The position numbers and the translations under genes are program-made. A stretch of DNA of 64,000 nt from RGIG6165 sp045538835 (lineage in GTDB: Bacteria; Bacillota; Clostridia; Oscillospirales; Feifaniaceae): NCBI GenBank assembly GCA_045538835.1, contig JAZQEF010000010.1:24826-88825 (forward strand), given 5' to 3'. Below, piece after piece: positions 52,848-61,402 of this stretch. The notes beneath the pieces are model-generated. The model searched no databases. It was given only the letters and a program-made list of their open reading frames with translations, and had not been told where the DNA came from. Each line of letters begins with the position of its first letter. Position 1 is the stretch's first letter.

Positions 52848-55235
52848 ATGAAGATAAAAAGAAAAACGGTGTTTGGAATATGCCTTTTTGTACTCTGCAC
52901 TCTGCTTATGGTGTTTCTTGCCCCTCAAAGAGAAAAAATATCAAAGGGAGCATTAAAAGGATTATGGGTGGCGACAGTTCACAATATAGATTTTCCGTCT
53001 GCGCCGAATCTGAGTGAGGCGGCGCTCAAAAGCGAACTTTTCGAGATAGTGCAGAGCGCGAAAAACGGCGGCTACAACGCCATATTTTTTCAGGTAAGAC
53101 CTGCTTGCGATGCTTTGTATGAGTCAAAAATATTTCCGTATTCCTCATATCTCGGCACGCAGTTTGATGCACTGAAATATCTCTGTGAATTAGGCAAAAA
53201 ATATGAAATTGAGATACATGCCTGGATAAATCCATACCGTGTCACGGCATCAGAGGGACAGGAGCCGTTTATAAAAGAAAACACCGTATTGTGCGGCGGA
53301 AAATACTATCTTGATCCCGGTGAGCCGTCAAATATTTCGCTTGTGTGCGAGGGTGTCTCGGAAATACTTGAAAATTATGGTGTTGCAGGCATACATTTTG
53401 ATGATTATTTTTATCCATCCTCCGATTTCGACGATGCCGCAAGTTATGAAAAATACGGCGGTGGTATGGATATAGAGGACTGGCGCAGACAGAACACATA
53501 TGCGCTTATCGAAGCCGTTTCAAAGACTGTAAAAGAGAAAAGCGATACGGCTGTTTTCGGTGTGTCACCCGTAGGAATATGGCGCAATGCGGCAAATGAT
53601 GCAAGAGGAAGTCAGACAAGCGGATACTCGGGGTATGACGACATCTATGCCGATGCTCTGAGTTGGGCGGAAAATTCACTTGTGGATTACCTTGCACCGC
53701 AGATATACTGGGAGCGGGGAAACAAGGTTGCCGATTTTACGGTTCTGCACGAGTGGTGGCAGAATGCCTTGAAAAATACAGGGACAAAACTTTATATCGG
53801 CATTGCCGCGTATAAGAAAAACGAGTTTCCTGCAGGGGAGATAGAGGCGCAGACAAATGCGGCTCTCTCAAGCGGCGGATATATTCATTACAACTATTCA
53901 AATATAGAGTTTCCGCACAGCGAAAACGGCACGCTTACAGTTGCAATGCCCGAAGATAATGCAGTTATCGAGGGCAATGCAACTTATGTTATAGGCTATG
54001 CTGAGGCAGGACTTGACGTAAAAGTCAACGGAGTATCGCCGTATCGCACGATGACGGGTTATTATGCGGCTTACATAGAACTTACCGACGGTAAAAATGA
54101 AATAACCGTAACTGCCGGCAAAGAAAGAAAAAAAATTAACGTCACGGTAAAACACTCTGTAGGAGGAGCATCTGATGCTCAGGAAAATGTTATAGAAAAA
54201 GAAGGGCTTATCGGCAAGATAAAATCTGACAACACGATACTTCGCGCATCGCCCTCGTCATCGGGTACAAGGCTTGGCACGCTGTGCGTGGGCGTAAATT
54301 CAGTTATAAGCGCACAGAGCGGAAACTATTCAAAACTCGGCGAAGCAGGCTGGGTGCTGACGTCTGCAGTTGATATAACACAGGGAAGTCTTGCGAAAAA
54401 CAGTGCGACGGCACTGACTATGACAGAAGAAAACGATAAAACAAGATTTCAAATATCAATGGACAGGGCGTGTCCGTACACTGTCAGTGTGACGGATAAC
54501 GGTCTGTCACTAAAACTTTTCAACACATTGTCGGGCGAAAATTCCTTTGAGCAGCAGGGCGAAAATGCGCTTTGCGCCTTATCTGCAGAAAGTTTTGGCG
54601 GTTATAGCGTAAGTTCAAATGAAAACGGACTTGAAGTGACAGTAAAACACAAAAAGGAAACGGCAGGTGACATATTTCCGCTTGAGGGGATAAAAATAGT
54701 TGTGGATGCAGGGCACGGCGGAACTGACGGCGGTGCTTCATCACCGGGTCAGTATGATGAAGCGGATTTGAATTTGATGGTCGCAAAACTGCTTAGAAGA
54801 AAACTTATGAAATACGGAGCCGAAGTCATAATGACGCGGGAGGAGGACACATATCTCTCCTTAGATGACAGAGCCGACATAATAAGAGCCTCGGGGGCGG
54901 ATATTGCTGTATCGATACATCACAATTCGACCGACTACTCCACAGATGTGACGACAGTTCGGGGAGCAATGACGCTCTACAGTGAAAATATGTCAAGAAA
55001 AGCGGCAGAGTACATACAAAAGGGCATAACGGAAACTTCGGGAAGAATAGATAAGGGCGTAAAATGGCAGGGGCTTGCCGTCTGCCGTGTGACAGAGTGT
55101 CCGTCTGTACTTGCCGAACTCGGGTTTATATGCAATCCGTTTGAGTATGAGGAGATATCAAGCGAGGGTATGATGCTTGCCGAAGCGCAGGGTATAGCAA
55201 ACGGAATAATAGAATATTTTAATCAAAATACTTGA
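52848..55235 (+). CDS. Two-enzyme wall protein: GHL10/DUF187 glycosidase plus N-acetylmuramoyl-L-alanine amidase
   Basis: 795 residues from ATG 52848 (AGGTGAGGG site). An N-terminal membrane anchor, then a glycosyl-hydrolase-like 10 (YngK/DUF187) domain, about 40-390, with GLWVATVHNIDFPS, YNAIFFQVRPACDALY, EIHAWINPYRVT, and GIHFDDYFYP. A small Ig-like and an SH3-like domain follow (about 400-610). The last 180 residues are an Amidase_3 zinc amidase: KIVVDAGHGGTDGG, a catalytic Glu near EADLNLMVAK, SIHHNS. Both domains look complete, giving a bifunctional peptidoglycan hydrolase. Confidence 0.92.
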   Translation: MKIKRKTVFGICLFVLCTLLMVFLAPQREKISKGALKGLWVATVHNIDFPSAPNLSEAALKSELFEIVQSAKNGGYNAIFFQVRPACDALYESKIFPYSSYLGTQFDALKYLCELGKKYEIEIHAWINPYRVTASEGQEPFIKENTVLCGGKYYLDPGEPSNISLVCEGVSEILENYGVAGIHFDDYFYPSSDFDDAASYEKYGGGMDIEDWRRQNTYALIEAVSKTVKEKSDTAVFGVSPVGIWRNAANDARGSQTSGYSGYDDIYADALSWAENSLVDYLAPQIYWERGNKVADFTVLHEWWQNALKNTGTKLYIGIAAYKKNEFPAGEIEAQTNAALSSGGYIHYNYSNIEFPHSENGTLTVAMPEDNAVIEGNATYVIGYAEAGLDVKVNGVSPYRTMTGYYAAYIELTDGKNEITVTAGKERKKINVTVKHSVGGASDAQENVIEKEGLIGKIKSDNTILRASPSSSGTRLGTLCVGVNSVISAQSGNYSKLGEAGWVLTSAVDITQGSLAKNSATALTMTEENDKTRFQISMDRACPYTVSVTDNGLSLKLFNTLSGENSFEQQGENALCALSAESFGGYSVSSNENGLEVTVKHKKETAGDIFPLEGIKIVVDAGHGGTDGGASSPGQYDEADLNLMVAKLLRRKLMKYGAEVIMTREEDTYLSLDDRADIIRASGADIAVSIHHNSTDYSTDVTTVRGAMTLYSENMSRKAAEYIQKGITETSGRIDKGVKWQGLAVCRVTECPSVLAELGFICNPFEYEEISSEGMMLAEAQGIANGIIEYFNQNT

Positions 55236-55299
55236 TTATATGTTAAAATAAGGTAAAATATAATAATAGATTTATTTCGCAAAAAAGGATGGGCATGCC

Positions 55300-56307
55300 A
55301 TGAAAAAAAGTTTTATTCCCGAAGGTTATCGTCCGGTGCTTGATGAGTATGACACTCAGCGTGCCATAGCCTACATCAAACGCACTTTTCAGGATGAGTT
55401 TGCATCAGCGCTTGATTTAAAGCGTGTTTCTGCGCCTCTGTTTGTTACGGAGCAGTCGGGTTTAAACGACAATTTGAACGGTTATGAACGCCCTGTATCG
55501 TTTGATATACCGTCGGTGGGTACTGATGCGCAGGTGGTGCATTCACTTGCAAAATGGAAGCGTCTTGCACTCAAGAGATATAATTTCAGCATCGGCAACG
55601 GTCTTTATACCGATATGAACGCTATCCGCAGAGATGAGGAAATTGACAACATCCATTCGATATATGTAGACCAGTGGGACTGGGAAAAGATAATCACGCG
55701 GGAGAACAGAAATCTTGATTATTTCAAACTCATCGTTCGCTCTATCGTTAAAGCGATATGCGATACCAATGACCGTTTACATGTCAGATACCCGCAACTT
55801 CGCGTAGAACTGGACAGAGAAGTTTCATTTATAACCACTCAGGAACTTGAGGATATGTATCCCGAACTTGAACCCTCTGAAAGAGAGACGGCGTATGTCA
55901 GGGAGCATAAGACTACCTGTATCATGCAGATAGGCGGTGCGCTTCGTTCAGGCAAGCCGCATGACGGCAGGGCGCCCGACTATGATGACTGGCAGCTCAA
56001 CGGCGATATTCTGTTCTGGAACGATGTTCTGGGCAGGGCGTTTGAGATATCTTCAATGGGTATCCGTGTTGATGCGGTATCACTTGACCGTCAGCTCACT
56101 GCAGCAGGTTGTGATGACCGCAGAGAACTTCCTTTCCACAAAATGCTTCTTAACGACGAACTTCCGCTTACTATAGGCGGTGGTATCGGACAGAGCCGAC
56201 TTTGTATGCTTATGATGGGTTGTGCACATATCGGTGAGGTTCAGGCAAGCGTATGGGATGCGCATACAATAGAAATCTGCGAAAAGGCAGGAGTAAGATT
56301 ACTGTAA
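55300..56307 (+). CDS. asnA: Aspartate--ammonia ligase
   Basis: 335 residues, class II tRNA-synthetase-like fold. Opening YDTQRAIAYIKRTFQDEFAS, VHSLAKWKRLALKRY, the ATP-site segment MNAIRRDEEIDNIHSIYVDQWDWE, and the C-terminal IGGGIGQSRLCMLMM. It makes asparagine from aspartate and ammonia. AAGGATGGG site upstream of the ATG. Confidence 0.97.
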   Translation: MKKSFIPEGYRPVLDEYDTQRAIAYIKRTFQDEFASALDLKRVSAPLFVTEQSGLNDNLNGYERPVSFDIPSVGTDAQVVHSLAKWKRLALKRYNFSIGNGLYTDMNAIRRDEEIDNIHSIYVDQWDWEKIITRENRNLDYFKLIVRSIVKAICDTNDRLHVRYPQLRVELDREVSFITTQELEDMYPELEPSERETAYVREHKTTCIMQIGGALRSGKPHDGRAPDYDDWQLNGDILFWNDVLGRAFEISSMGIRVDAVSLDRQLTAAGCDDRRELPFHKMLLNDELPLTIGGGIGQSRLCMLMMGCAHIGEVQASVWDAHTIEICEKAGVRLL

Positions 56308-56321
56308 AATATGAGATAAAA

Positions 56322-56867
56322 ATGAAGGAATTATTGCAACTTTTCTGGGCGTTCTTTAAAATAGGTTCGCTCACTTTCGGCGGCGGATATGCGATGCTGC
56401 CGATGCTTGAAAGAGAAATATCTGTCAAATACAAGTGGGCGACGCTTGAAGAACTTGTGGATTATTTTGCCATAGGTCAGTGTACACCCGGCGTAATTGC
56501 GGTAAATACCGCAACATTCGTCGGCTATAAAAGACGGGGCGTGGTTGGCGGTATAGTGGCAACGCTCGGTGTTATTACGCCGTCAATTATAATAATAACG
56601 TCGATAGCAAGCATACTTGAACTTATTATGGGCAACGCTGTCGTGCAGCACGCTTTTTCGGGAATATCCGTTGCAGTCTGCGCGCTGATGGTGCAGTCTG
56701 TGATAAAAATGGGGAAGTCGGGTATCAAAGATATTTTCGGCGCGGTTATTGCACTGCTTTCATTTGGCGTCTCGATGTTTTTAAAGGTGTCCCCGATAAT
56801 TATTGTGTTGTGCGCAGGCGTATGCGGTGCCGTGTACAGGACGCTGACGGTGAAGGGGGATAAATAA
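56322..56867 (+). CDS. chrA: Chromate transporter, N-terminal-half type
   Basis: 181 residues from ATG 56322, 15 bases after asnA; the longer frame from 56253 runs in asnA. The CHR domain opens LLQLFWAFFKIGSLTFGGGYAMLPMLERE and includes YFAIGQCTPGVIAVNTATFVGY. Short-chain CHR proteins work as pairs; the partner gene follows without a gap. May export chromate or sulfate-like anions. Confidence 0.93.
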   Translation: MKELLQLFWAFFKIGSLTFGGGYAMLPMLEREISVKYKWATLEELVDYFAIGQCTPGVIAVNTATFVGYKRRGVVGGIVATLGVITPSIIIITSIASILELIMGNAVVQHAFSGISVAVCALMVQSVIKMGKSGIKDIFGAVIALLSFGVSMFLKVSPIIIVLCAGVCGAVYRTLTVKGDK

Positions 56868-57419
56868 ATGATATTTTTAAAACTCTTCATTGAATTTTTT
56901 AAGACAGGTTTGTTTTCCGTAGGAGGCGGACTGGCAACACTACCGTTTCTTTTTAAAATGGCAGAAAAGTACGGGTGGTTTTCTGCACAGGAACTCTCGG
57001 CAATGATAGCCGTTGCCGAATCTACGCCCGGTCCTATAGGCGTGAATGTTGCAACATATGCCGGTTTTAAAACGGACGGTCTGCTCGGTGGCATAACGGC
57101 AACGTTCTCCCTTGTACTTCCCAGCATAATAACGATTCTTATAATTGCGGGATTTCTTGATAAATTCCGTTCCAACAAGCTTGTGGACAGCGTATTTTTT
57201 GGTCTGCGTCCTGCGGTAGTGGGACTTATATCGGTGTCGGTTATGACACTTTTTGAGACAACCTTTGTAAATAAACTTGCATCGGTGTGGTATGAATTTA
57301 TCGACCTTAAAAAAGCAGTCGTGTTTGCCGTGCTGACTTTTCTTATATTTAAGTTTAAAAAGCACCCTATACTCTACATTGCGCTTGGCGCCGCAGCAGG
57401 AATATGCTTTTCATTTTAG
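56868..57419 (+). CDS. Chromate transporter, C-terminal-half type
   Basis: 183 residues directly after the previous gene (TAA then ATG). LFIEFFKTGLFSVGGGLATLPFL and MIAVAESTPGPIGVNVATYAGF show the second CHR half, with inverse membrane topology. Together the two form a heterodimer equivalent to one long ChrA. Confidence 0.93.
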   Translation: MIFLKLFIEFFKTGLFSVGGGLATLPFLFKMAEKYGWFSAQELSAMIAVAESTPGPIGVNVATYAGFKTDGLLGGITATFSLVLPSIITILIIAGFLDKFRSNKLVDSVFFGLRPAVVGLISVSVMTLFETTFVNKLASVWYEFIDLKKAVVFAVLTFLIFKFKKHPILYIALGAAAGICFSF

Positions 57420-57433
57420 GAGGATAAAACGAA

Positions 57434-57472
57434 AGAGAAGGAAACAACCAAAGGTTGCACCTTCTCTCTTTT
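57434..57472 (+). terminator. Terminator of the asnA-chromate transporter genes
   Basis: AGAGAAGG and CCTTCTCT, with an inner CAACC/GGTTG, followed by CTTTTAT. Confidence 0.8.
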
Positions 57473-57515
57473 ATATCGGGGACTAGAAAATTACCTTTAA
57501 AGTACCTTTCTTTGT

Positions 57516-58175
57516 CTATAAGAGTTTAAAATGGTTTTTGCGGCTTTCTATTATGCCTTCGTGTCGTAGTTTGCTTATCTCTGCCGAGAGTCCGCTTCGG
57601 TCCACTTCAAGATAGTCGGCAAGTTCCTGTCTGTCAAAGGGGATATCAAAAGAACTGCTTGAGTTCTTCTTCGCCTGCATCATAAGATATGTCATAAGTT
57701 TTTCACGGGTAGTGCGTTTTGATGTTATCTCGATCTTTTGATGAAACATAATGTTTTTGGTTGCTATCTCTTTCATCAGATTATATACTATCTGCCTGTG
57801 AAAATCGCAGGCATTGCCGCAGGAGTTCAGGACACTAAAGCAGTCTATGAACATGACTTTGCAGTCTTCATTTGCAATCACCGTCACGGGAATAGAAGTT
57901 ACACCTGCGCAGGCAAAGGACTCTGCAAACATATCGGAAGGGGAAATGCCCGAAACGATACTTCTGTTTCCGAAGTAGTCCACCTGAATAATCTGCGCAC
58001 TGCCCGATAGCATAATGCCGATTTTTTTTACTGTCTGCCCATCTGCAATAACGGTTTCCTTTTTCTTATAATCAATAATTTCTGCATTGAGGCAATCCAG
58101 CATTAATATAAGATCGTCATCTTTGATACCGCTGAAAAGTGAGCACTTTCGCAGTATTTTAAAATATTTTTTCAT
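57516..58175 (-). CDS. Crp/Fnr-family regulator of the FprA operon
   Basis: 219 residues: a cyclic-nucleotide-like sensing domain (about 1-130) and a C-terminal winged helix with FDIPFDRQELADYLEVDRSGLSAEISKLRHEG (about 170-201). No Fe-S Cys cluster is seen at the N-terminus, though several single Cys occur. CGGAGAAAAAT precedes the ATG. It is divergent to the ferredoxin/fprA operon and shares the palindrome at 58190-58205, so it should regulate that operon and itself. Confidence 0.93.
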   Translation of the reverse strand: MKKYFKILRKCSLFSGIKDDDLILMLDCLNAEIIDYKKKETVIADGQTVKKIGIMLSGSAQIIQVDYFGNRSIVSGISPSDMFAESFACAGVTSIPVTVIANEDCKVMFIDCFSVLNSCGNACDFHRQIVYNLMKEIATKNIMFHQKIEITSKRTTREKLMTYLMMQAKKNSSSSFDIPFDRQELADYLEVDRSGLSAEISKLRHEGIIESRKNHFKLL

Positions 58176-58189
58176 ATTTTTCTCCGATT

Positions 58190-58205
58190 TGTTGAAAATT
58201 CAACA
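58190..58205. promoter_or_regulatory. Palindromic Crp/Fnr-type operator
   Basis: TGTTGAAAATTCAACA is a perfect palindrome with a two-base centre, 14 bases upstream of the regulator ATG and overlapping the -35 box of the plus-strand operon. It resembles FNR-type TTGAT-N4-ATCAA sites. Confidence 0.8.
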
Positions 58206-58227
58206 TACTTATTGTGTTCATTATATT
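58199..58227 (+). promoter_or_regulatory. Promoter of the ferredoxin-fprA-rubredoxin operon
   Basis: TTCAAC (58199-58204), a 17-base spacer and TATATT (58222-58227), overlapping the operator on the -35 side. Confidence 0.65.
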
Positions 58228-58263
58228 AAAATGTAGCCATAATAACAAGGAGGAAACTAAAAA

Positions 58264-58938
58264 ATGCTCAGAAAAATCATAAAGATAGATGAAAACAGAT
58301 GTAACGGCTGCGGCGCTTGTGCTGCTGCCTGCCACGAAGGCGCAATTGAAATGATTGGCGGCAAGGCAAAACTTACGCGTGAGGACTATTGTGACGGACT
58401 TGGCGACTGTTTACCTGCCTGCCCTGTCGATGCCATTACTTTTGAAGAGAGGGAAGCGCCTGCATATGATGAAGAGGCTGTGCGCAAGGCAAAAATGCAG
58501 AAATCCGGTGAAAAACTACCCTGCGGCTGTCCGGGAACTCAGTATAAAGCCATGAAGAGAGAAATGGCTGCGGAAAGCAGGCTTTCGCAATGGCCCGTAC
58601 AGATAAAACTTGTACCGGTATCCGCGCCGTATTTTGAAGATGCAAATCTGCTTATAGCCGCTGACTGTACGGCATATGCCTACGGAAATTTTCACAACGA
58701 ATTTATACGCGGCCGTATTACTCTTATCGGCTGTCCCAAACTTGATGAGGGCGACTATGCCGAAAAACTCACACAGATAATTGCAAATAACAAAATTAAA
58801 AGCGTCACTATCGTGCGTATGGAAGTGCCCTGTTGCAGCGGCATTGAAAATGCGGCAAAGCGCGCTCTGCAGGCGAGCGGGAAATTTATTCCGTGGAGAG
58901 TCGTGACGGTGACGACAGACGGAAAAACAGTTGAATAG
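58264..58938 (+). CDS. 4Fe-4S ferredoxin-domain iron-sulfur protein
   Basis: 224 residues. CNGCGACAAACHEGA and CDGLGDCLPACPVDA at residues 13-65 form two [4Fe-4S] clusters, followed by a CGCPG site and a C-terminal domain (LIAADCTAYAYGNFH, IGCPKLDEGDY, PCCSGIENA) typical of cysteine-rich electron-transfer proteins. It precedes fprA and probably supplies it with electrons. AAGGAGG lies before the ATG. Confidence 0.88.
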   Translation: MLRKIIKIDENRCNGCGACAAACHEGAIEMIGGKAKLTREDYCDGLGDCLPACPVDAITFEEREAPAYDEEAVRKAKMQKSGEKLPCGCPGTQYKAMKREMAAESRLSQWPVQIKLVPVSAPYFEDANLLIAADCTAYAYGNFHNEFIRGRITLIGCPKLDEGDYAEKLTQIIANNKIKSVTIVRMEVPCCSGIENAAKRALQASGKFIPWRVVTVTTDGKTVE

Positions 58939-58988
58939 TTTGCAAAATTTATATACAATATAGGTAATGTTGTATATGGAGGAAAAAG

Positions 58989-60143
58989 ATGATTATTTCA
59001 GACAGTATTAAATATATAGGAGTAAATGACCACGAAATAGACCTGTTTGAGGGACAGTATGATGTGCCAAACGGTATGGCATATAACTCCTATGTTATCA
59101 TAGATGAAAAGATTGCCGTTATGGATACGGTCGATGCAAGATTTACTCAGGAGTGGCTGGGCAACATAAAAAAAGCCATAGGTGAGAGAAAACCTGACTA
59201 TCTTATTGTTCATCATATGGAGCCAGACCACTCGGCAAATATCGAACTTTTCACAAAGACCTATCCCGATGCAAAGATAGTTTCGTCGGCAAAGTCGTTT
59301 GCAATGATGAAGCAGTTTTTTGGAGACGATTTTGCAGAAAAACAGATAGTTGTAGGCGAGGGAGATAAATTATCTCTCGGCACACATGAATTGACCTTTG
59401 TTACTGCACCGATGGTGCACTGGCCTGAAGTAATTGTTTCATATGACAGTATGGACAAGGTGTTCTTTTCGGCTGACGCTTTTGGAAAATTCGGTGCACT
59501 TGATGTGGAAGAGGATTGGGCGTGCGAAGCCAGACGGTATTATATCGGCATTGTCGGCAAATACGGTATGCAGGTGCAGAGTCTGCTCAAAAAGGCGGCA
59601 GGTCTTGATATTCAGATTATATGTCCCTTGCACGGACCCGTGCTCAAAGAAGATTTGGGTTATTATTTCGGACTTTATGATACATGGTCAAGTTATAAAC
59701 CCGAAACTGAGGGGGTAGTTATCGCTTATACTTCGATTTACGGCAACACCAAAAAAGCGGCACTTCTTCTGGCGGAAAAACTTAAGGAAAAAGGTTGTAA
59801 GGTGGCGGTAAACGATCTTGCAAGATGCGATATGGCTGAGGCAGTAGAAGATGCTTTCCGTTACAGCAAACTCGTTCTTGCAACAACTACGTATAATATG
59901 GAGATATTCCCGTTTATGAGGGAGTTTATAAATCATCTGGTCGAGCGTAATTTCAGTAACAGAACGGTCGCATTCATTGAAAATGGAAGCTGGGCGCCTA
60001 CTGCCGCAAAGGTCATGAAAGGTATGCTTGAAAAGTGTAAGAATCTTAACTTTACCGACACTACCGTAAAAATTATGTCGGCACTCAGTGAAGAAAATAC
60101 GGCAGACCTTGATAAACTTGCTAAAGAGTTATATAATAAATAA
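58989..60143 (+). CDS. fprA: FprA-family flavodiiron protein
   Basis: 384 residues. A metallo-beta-lactamase-like diiron domain with HHMEPDHSAN (near residue 80), then a flavodoxin domain from about 250 with VIAYTSIYGNTKKAALLLAE. It reduces O2 to water or NO to N2O and protects anaerobic metabolism. Coexistence with a ferredoxin, rubredoxin and Bfd-like gene fits an electron chain from reduced carriers to this protein. Confidence 0.96.
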   Translation: MIISDSIKYIGVNDHEIDLFEGQYDVPNGMAYNSYVIIDEKIAVMDTVDARFTQEWLGNIKKAIGERKPDYLIVHHMEPDHSANIELFTKTYPDAKIVSSAKSFAMMKQFFGDDFAEKQIVVGEGDKLSLGTHELTFVTAPMVHWPEVIVSYDSMDKVFFSADAFGKFGALDVEEDWACEARRYYIGIVGKYGMQVQSLLKKAAGLDIQIICPLHGPVLKEDLGYYFGLYDTWSSYKPETEGVVIAYTSIYGNTKKAALLLAEKLKEKGCKVAVNDLARCDMAEAVEDAFRYSKLVLATTTYNMEIFPFMREFINHLVERNFSNRTVAFIENGSWAPTAAKVMKGMLEKCKNLNFTDTTVKIMSALSEENTADLDKLAKELYNK

Positions 60144-60158
60144 CGGAGGTGAAAAATT

Positions 60159-60314
60159 ATGAAATACGTATGTGATGTTTGTGGTTGGGTATATGACGAA
60201 GAAGTCGGTTCTCCCGAAAACGGAATTGCACCCGGCACTAAGTTTGAAGATCTTCCCGATGATTTTGTATGTCCTCTCTGCGGAGTAGGTAAGGATAATT
60301 TTAGTAAGGAGTAA
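60159..60314 (+). CDS. Rubredoxin
   Basis: A 51-residue protein: MKYVCDVCGWVYDEEVGSPE with CxxC, and FVCPLCGVGK for the second CxxC. The typical G(I)APGT linker lies between. It donates electrons to FprA. CGGAGGTGAAAAATT precedes the ATG, 15 bases after fprA. Confidence 0.97.
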   Translation: MKYVCDVCGWVYDEEVGSPENGIAPGTKFEDLPDDFVCPLCGVGKDNFSKE

Positions 60315-60320
60315 GGAACA

Positions 60321-60530
60321 ATGACAGAAAATTATATGGTTTGCAATTGCAAACAGGTAAGTTATTGGGATATCGCAGATCAACTCAACAAGCACAGTAA
60401 GTTTGATGATGTTATGGATGCGTTTGAAGATGTCAAGGCAGTTACTCACTGCTCGACAGGCTGCGGCGGTTGCCACGACAAGGTGCTCGATGTGATATCC
60501 GAGATCTTAATGGGACACGCGAAAGTATAA
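60321..60530 (+). CDS. Bfd-like [2Fe-2S] protein
   Basis: 69 residues with VCNCKQVSYWDI at the front and THCSTGCGGCHDKV near the end: four conserved Cys in the pattern of bacterioferritin-associated ferredoxin/BFD domains. It probably shuttles electrons in the same operon. AAGGAACA before the ATG, 6 bases after rubredoxin. Confidence 0.85.
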   Translation: MTENYMVCNCKQVSYWDIADQLNKHSKFDDVMDAFEDVKAVTHCSTGCGGCHDKVLDVISEILMGHAKV

Positions 60531-60534
60531 AAGT

Positions 60535-60564
60535 AAGTGGGTATCTGCTGATACCCACTTTTTT
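60535..60564 (+). terminator. Terminator of the fprA operon
   Basis: AAGTGGGTATC and GATACCCACTT pair around TGCT and six T follow. Confidence 0.88.
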
Positions 60565-60572
60565 GAAAGGGG

Positions 60573-61334
60573 TTGTTTTACCTGAAACTTGTACTCATAA
60601 CGGCGCTTGGTGTTGGCGGCGCTACTGTAATAGGCTCACTGATAGGTTTTATATTTAAAAAAGTGTCGCACAAATTTTCCGATATTGTATTATCTTTTGC
60701 GGCAGGCGTCATGCTTGCTGCATCGGTGCTCGGACTTATACTTCCGTCGCTTGAATACGGCGGTAAGTGGGGACTTCTTATCACGGTTGCAGGAATATTT
60801 ACAGGGGCGCTATGTCTGAATATTATAGACAAATTGGTGCCTCACCTTCATAAACTTGTGGGGGCGGATACCGAGGCTCACAACAATGCGGATTTAAGCA
60901 AGGTGTTGCTGTTTGTAACTGCAATTGCAATACATAATCTTCCCGAGGGAATTGCGGCAGGCGTGGGCTTTGGTTCGGGCGATGTTTCGCAGGCGATTAT
61001 TATAGCGGGTGGTATCGCACTGCAGAATATCCCCGAGGGTATGGTCATTATCGGACCGATGCTCGCGGCAGGTGTTACGCCCGGTAAGACATTTATCTGT
61101 GCGATGCTCACAGGTCTTGTTGAAGTGGTGGGAACACTTATAGGCTATTTTGCGGTTAGCATTGCATCGGCTATTTTGCCCTTTGCGCTTGCATTTGCAG
61201 GCGGCACTATGCTCTATGTCATAAGCGATGAAATGATACCCGAAACCCATGCTCACGGAAATGAGAGGGGAGCGACCTATGCGCTTCTTGTGGGTTTTTG
61301 CCTGATGCTTGTTACAGATGTACTTCTGGGATAA
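60573..61334 (+). CDS. ZIP-family metal transporter with a nonstandard start
   Basis: 253 residues from TTG 60573. The metal-site motifs AIHNLPEGIAAGVGFG and ALQNIPEGM identify a ZIP (ZupT/GufA-like) transporter of Zn, Fe or Mn. In frame, a TGA at 60564-60566 excludes earlier starts. TTG directly touches the GAAAGGGG site, while CTG 60582 is 9 bases after it and begins where family members usually begin. I report the longer form but think a CTG start is at least as likely. No ATG or GTG is available. Confidence 0.88.
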   Translation: MFYLKLVLITALGVGGATVIGSLIGFIFKKVSHKFSDIVLSFAAGVMLAASVLGLILPSLEYGGKWGLLITVAGIFTGALCLNIIDKLVPHLHKLVGADTEAHNNADLSKVLLFVTAIAIHNLPEGIAAGVGFGSGDVSQAIIIAGGIALQNIPEGMVIIGPMLAAGVTPGKTFICAMLTGLVEVVGTLIGYFAVSIASAILPFALAFAGGTMLYVISDEMIPETHAHGNERGATYALLVGFCLMLVTDVLLG

Positions 61335-61402
61335 ATTATTCTTGACAATATGCAGGAGTATGATATAACTATTATGGCAAATTTTAAATAAAGAGGTAAG
61401 TT

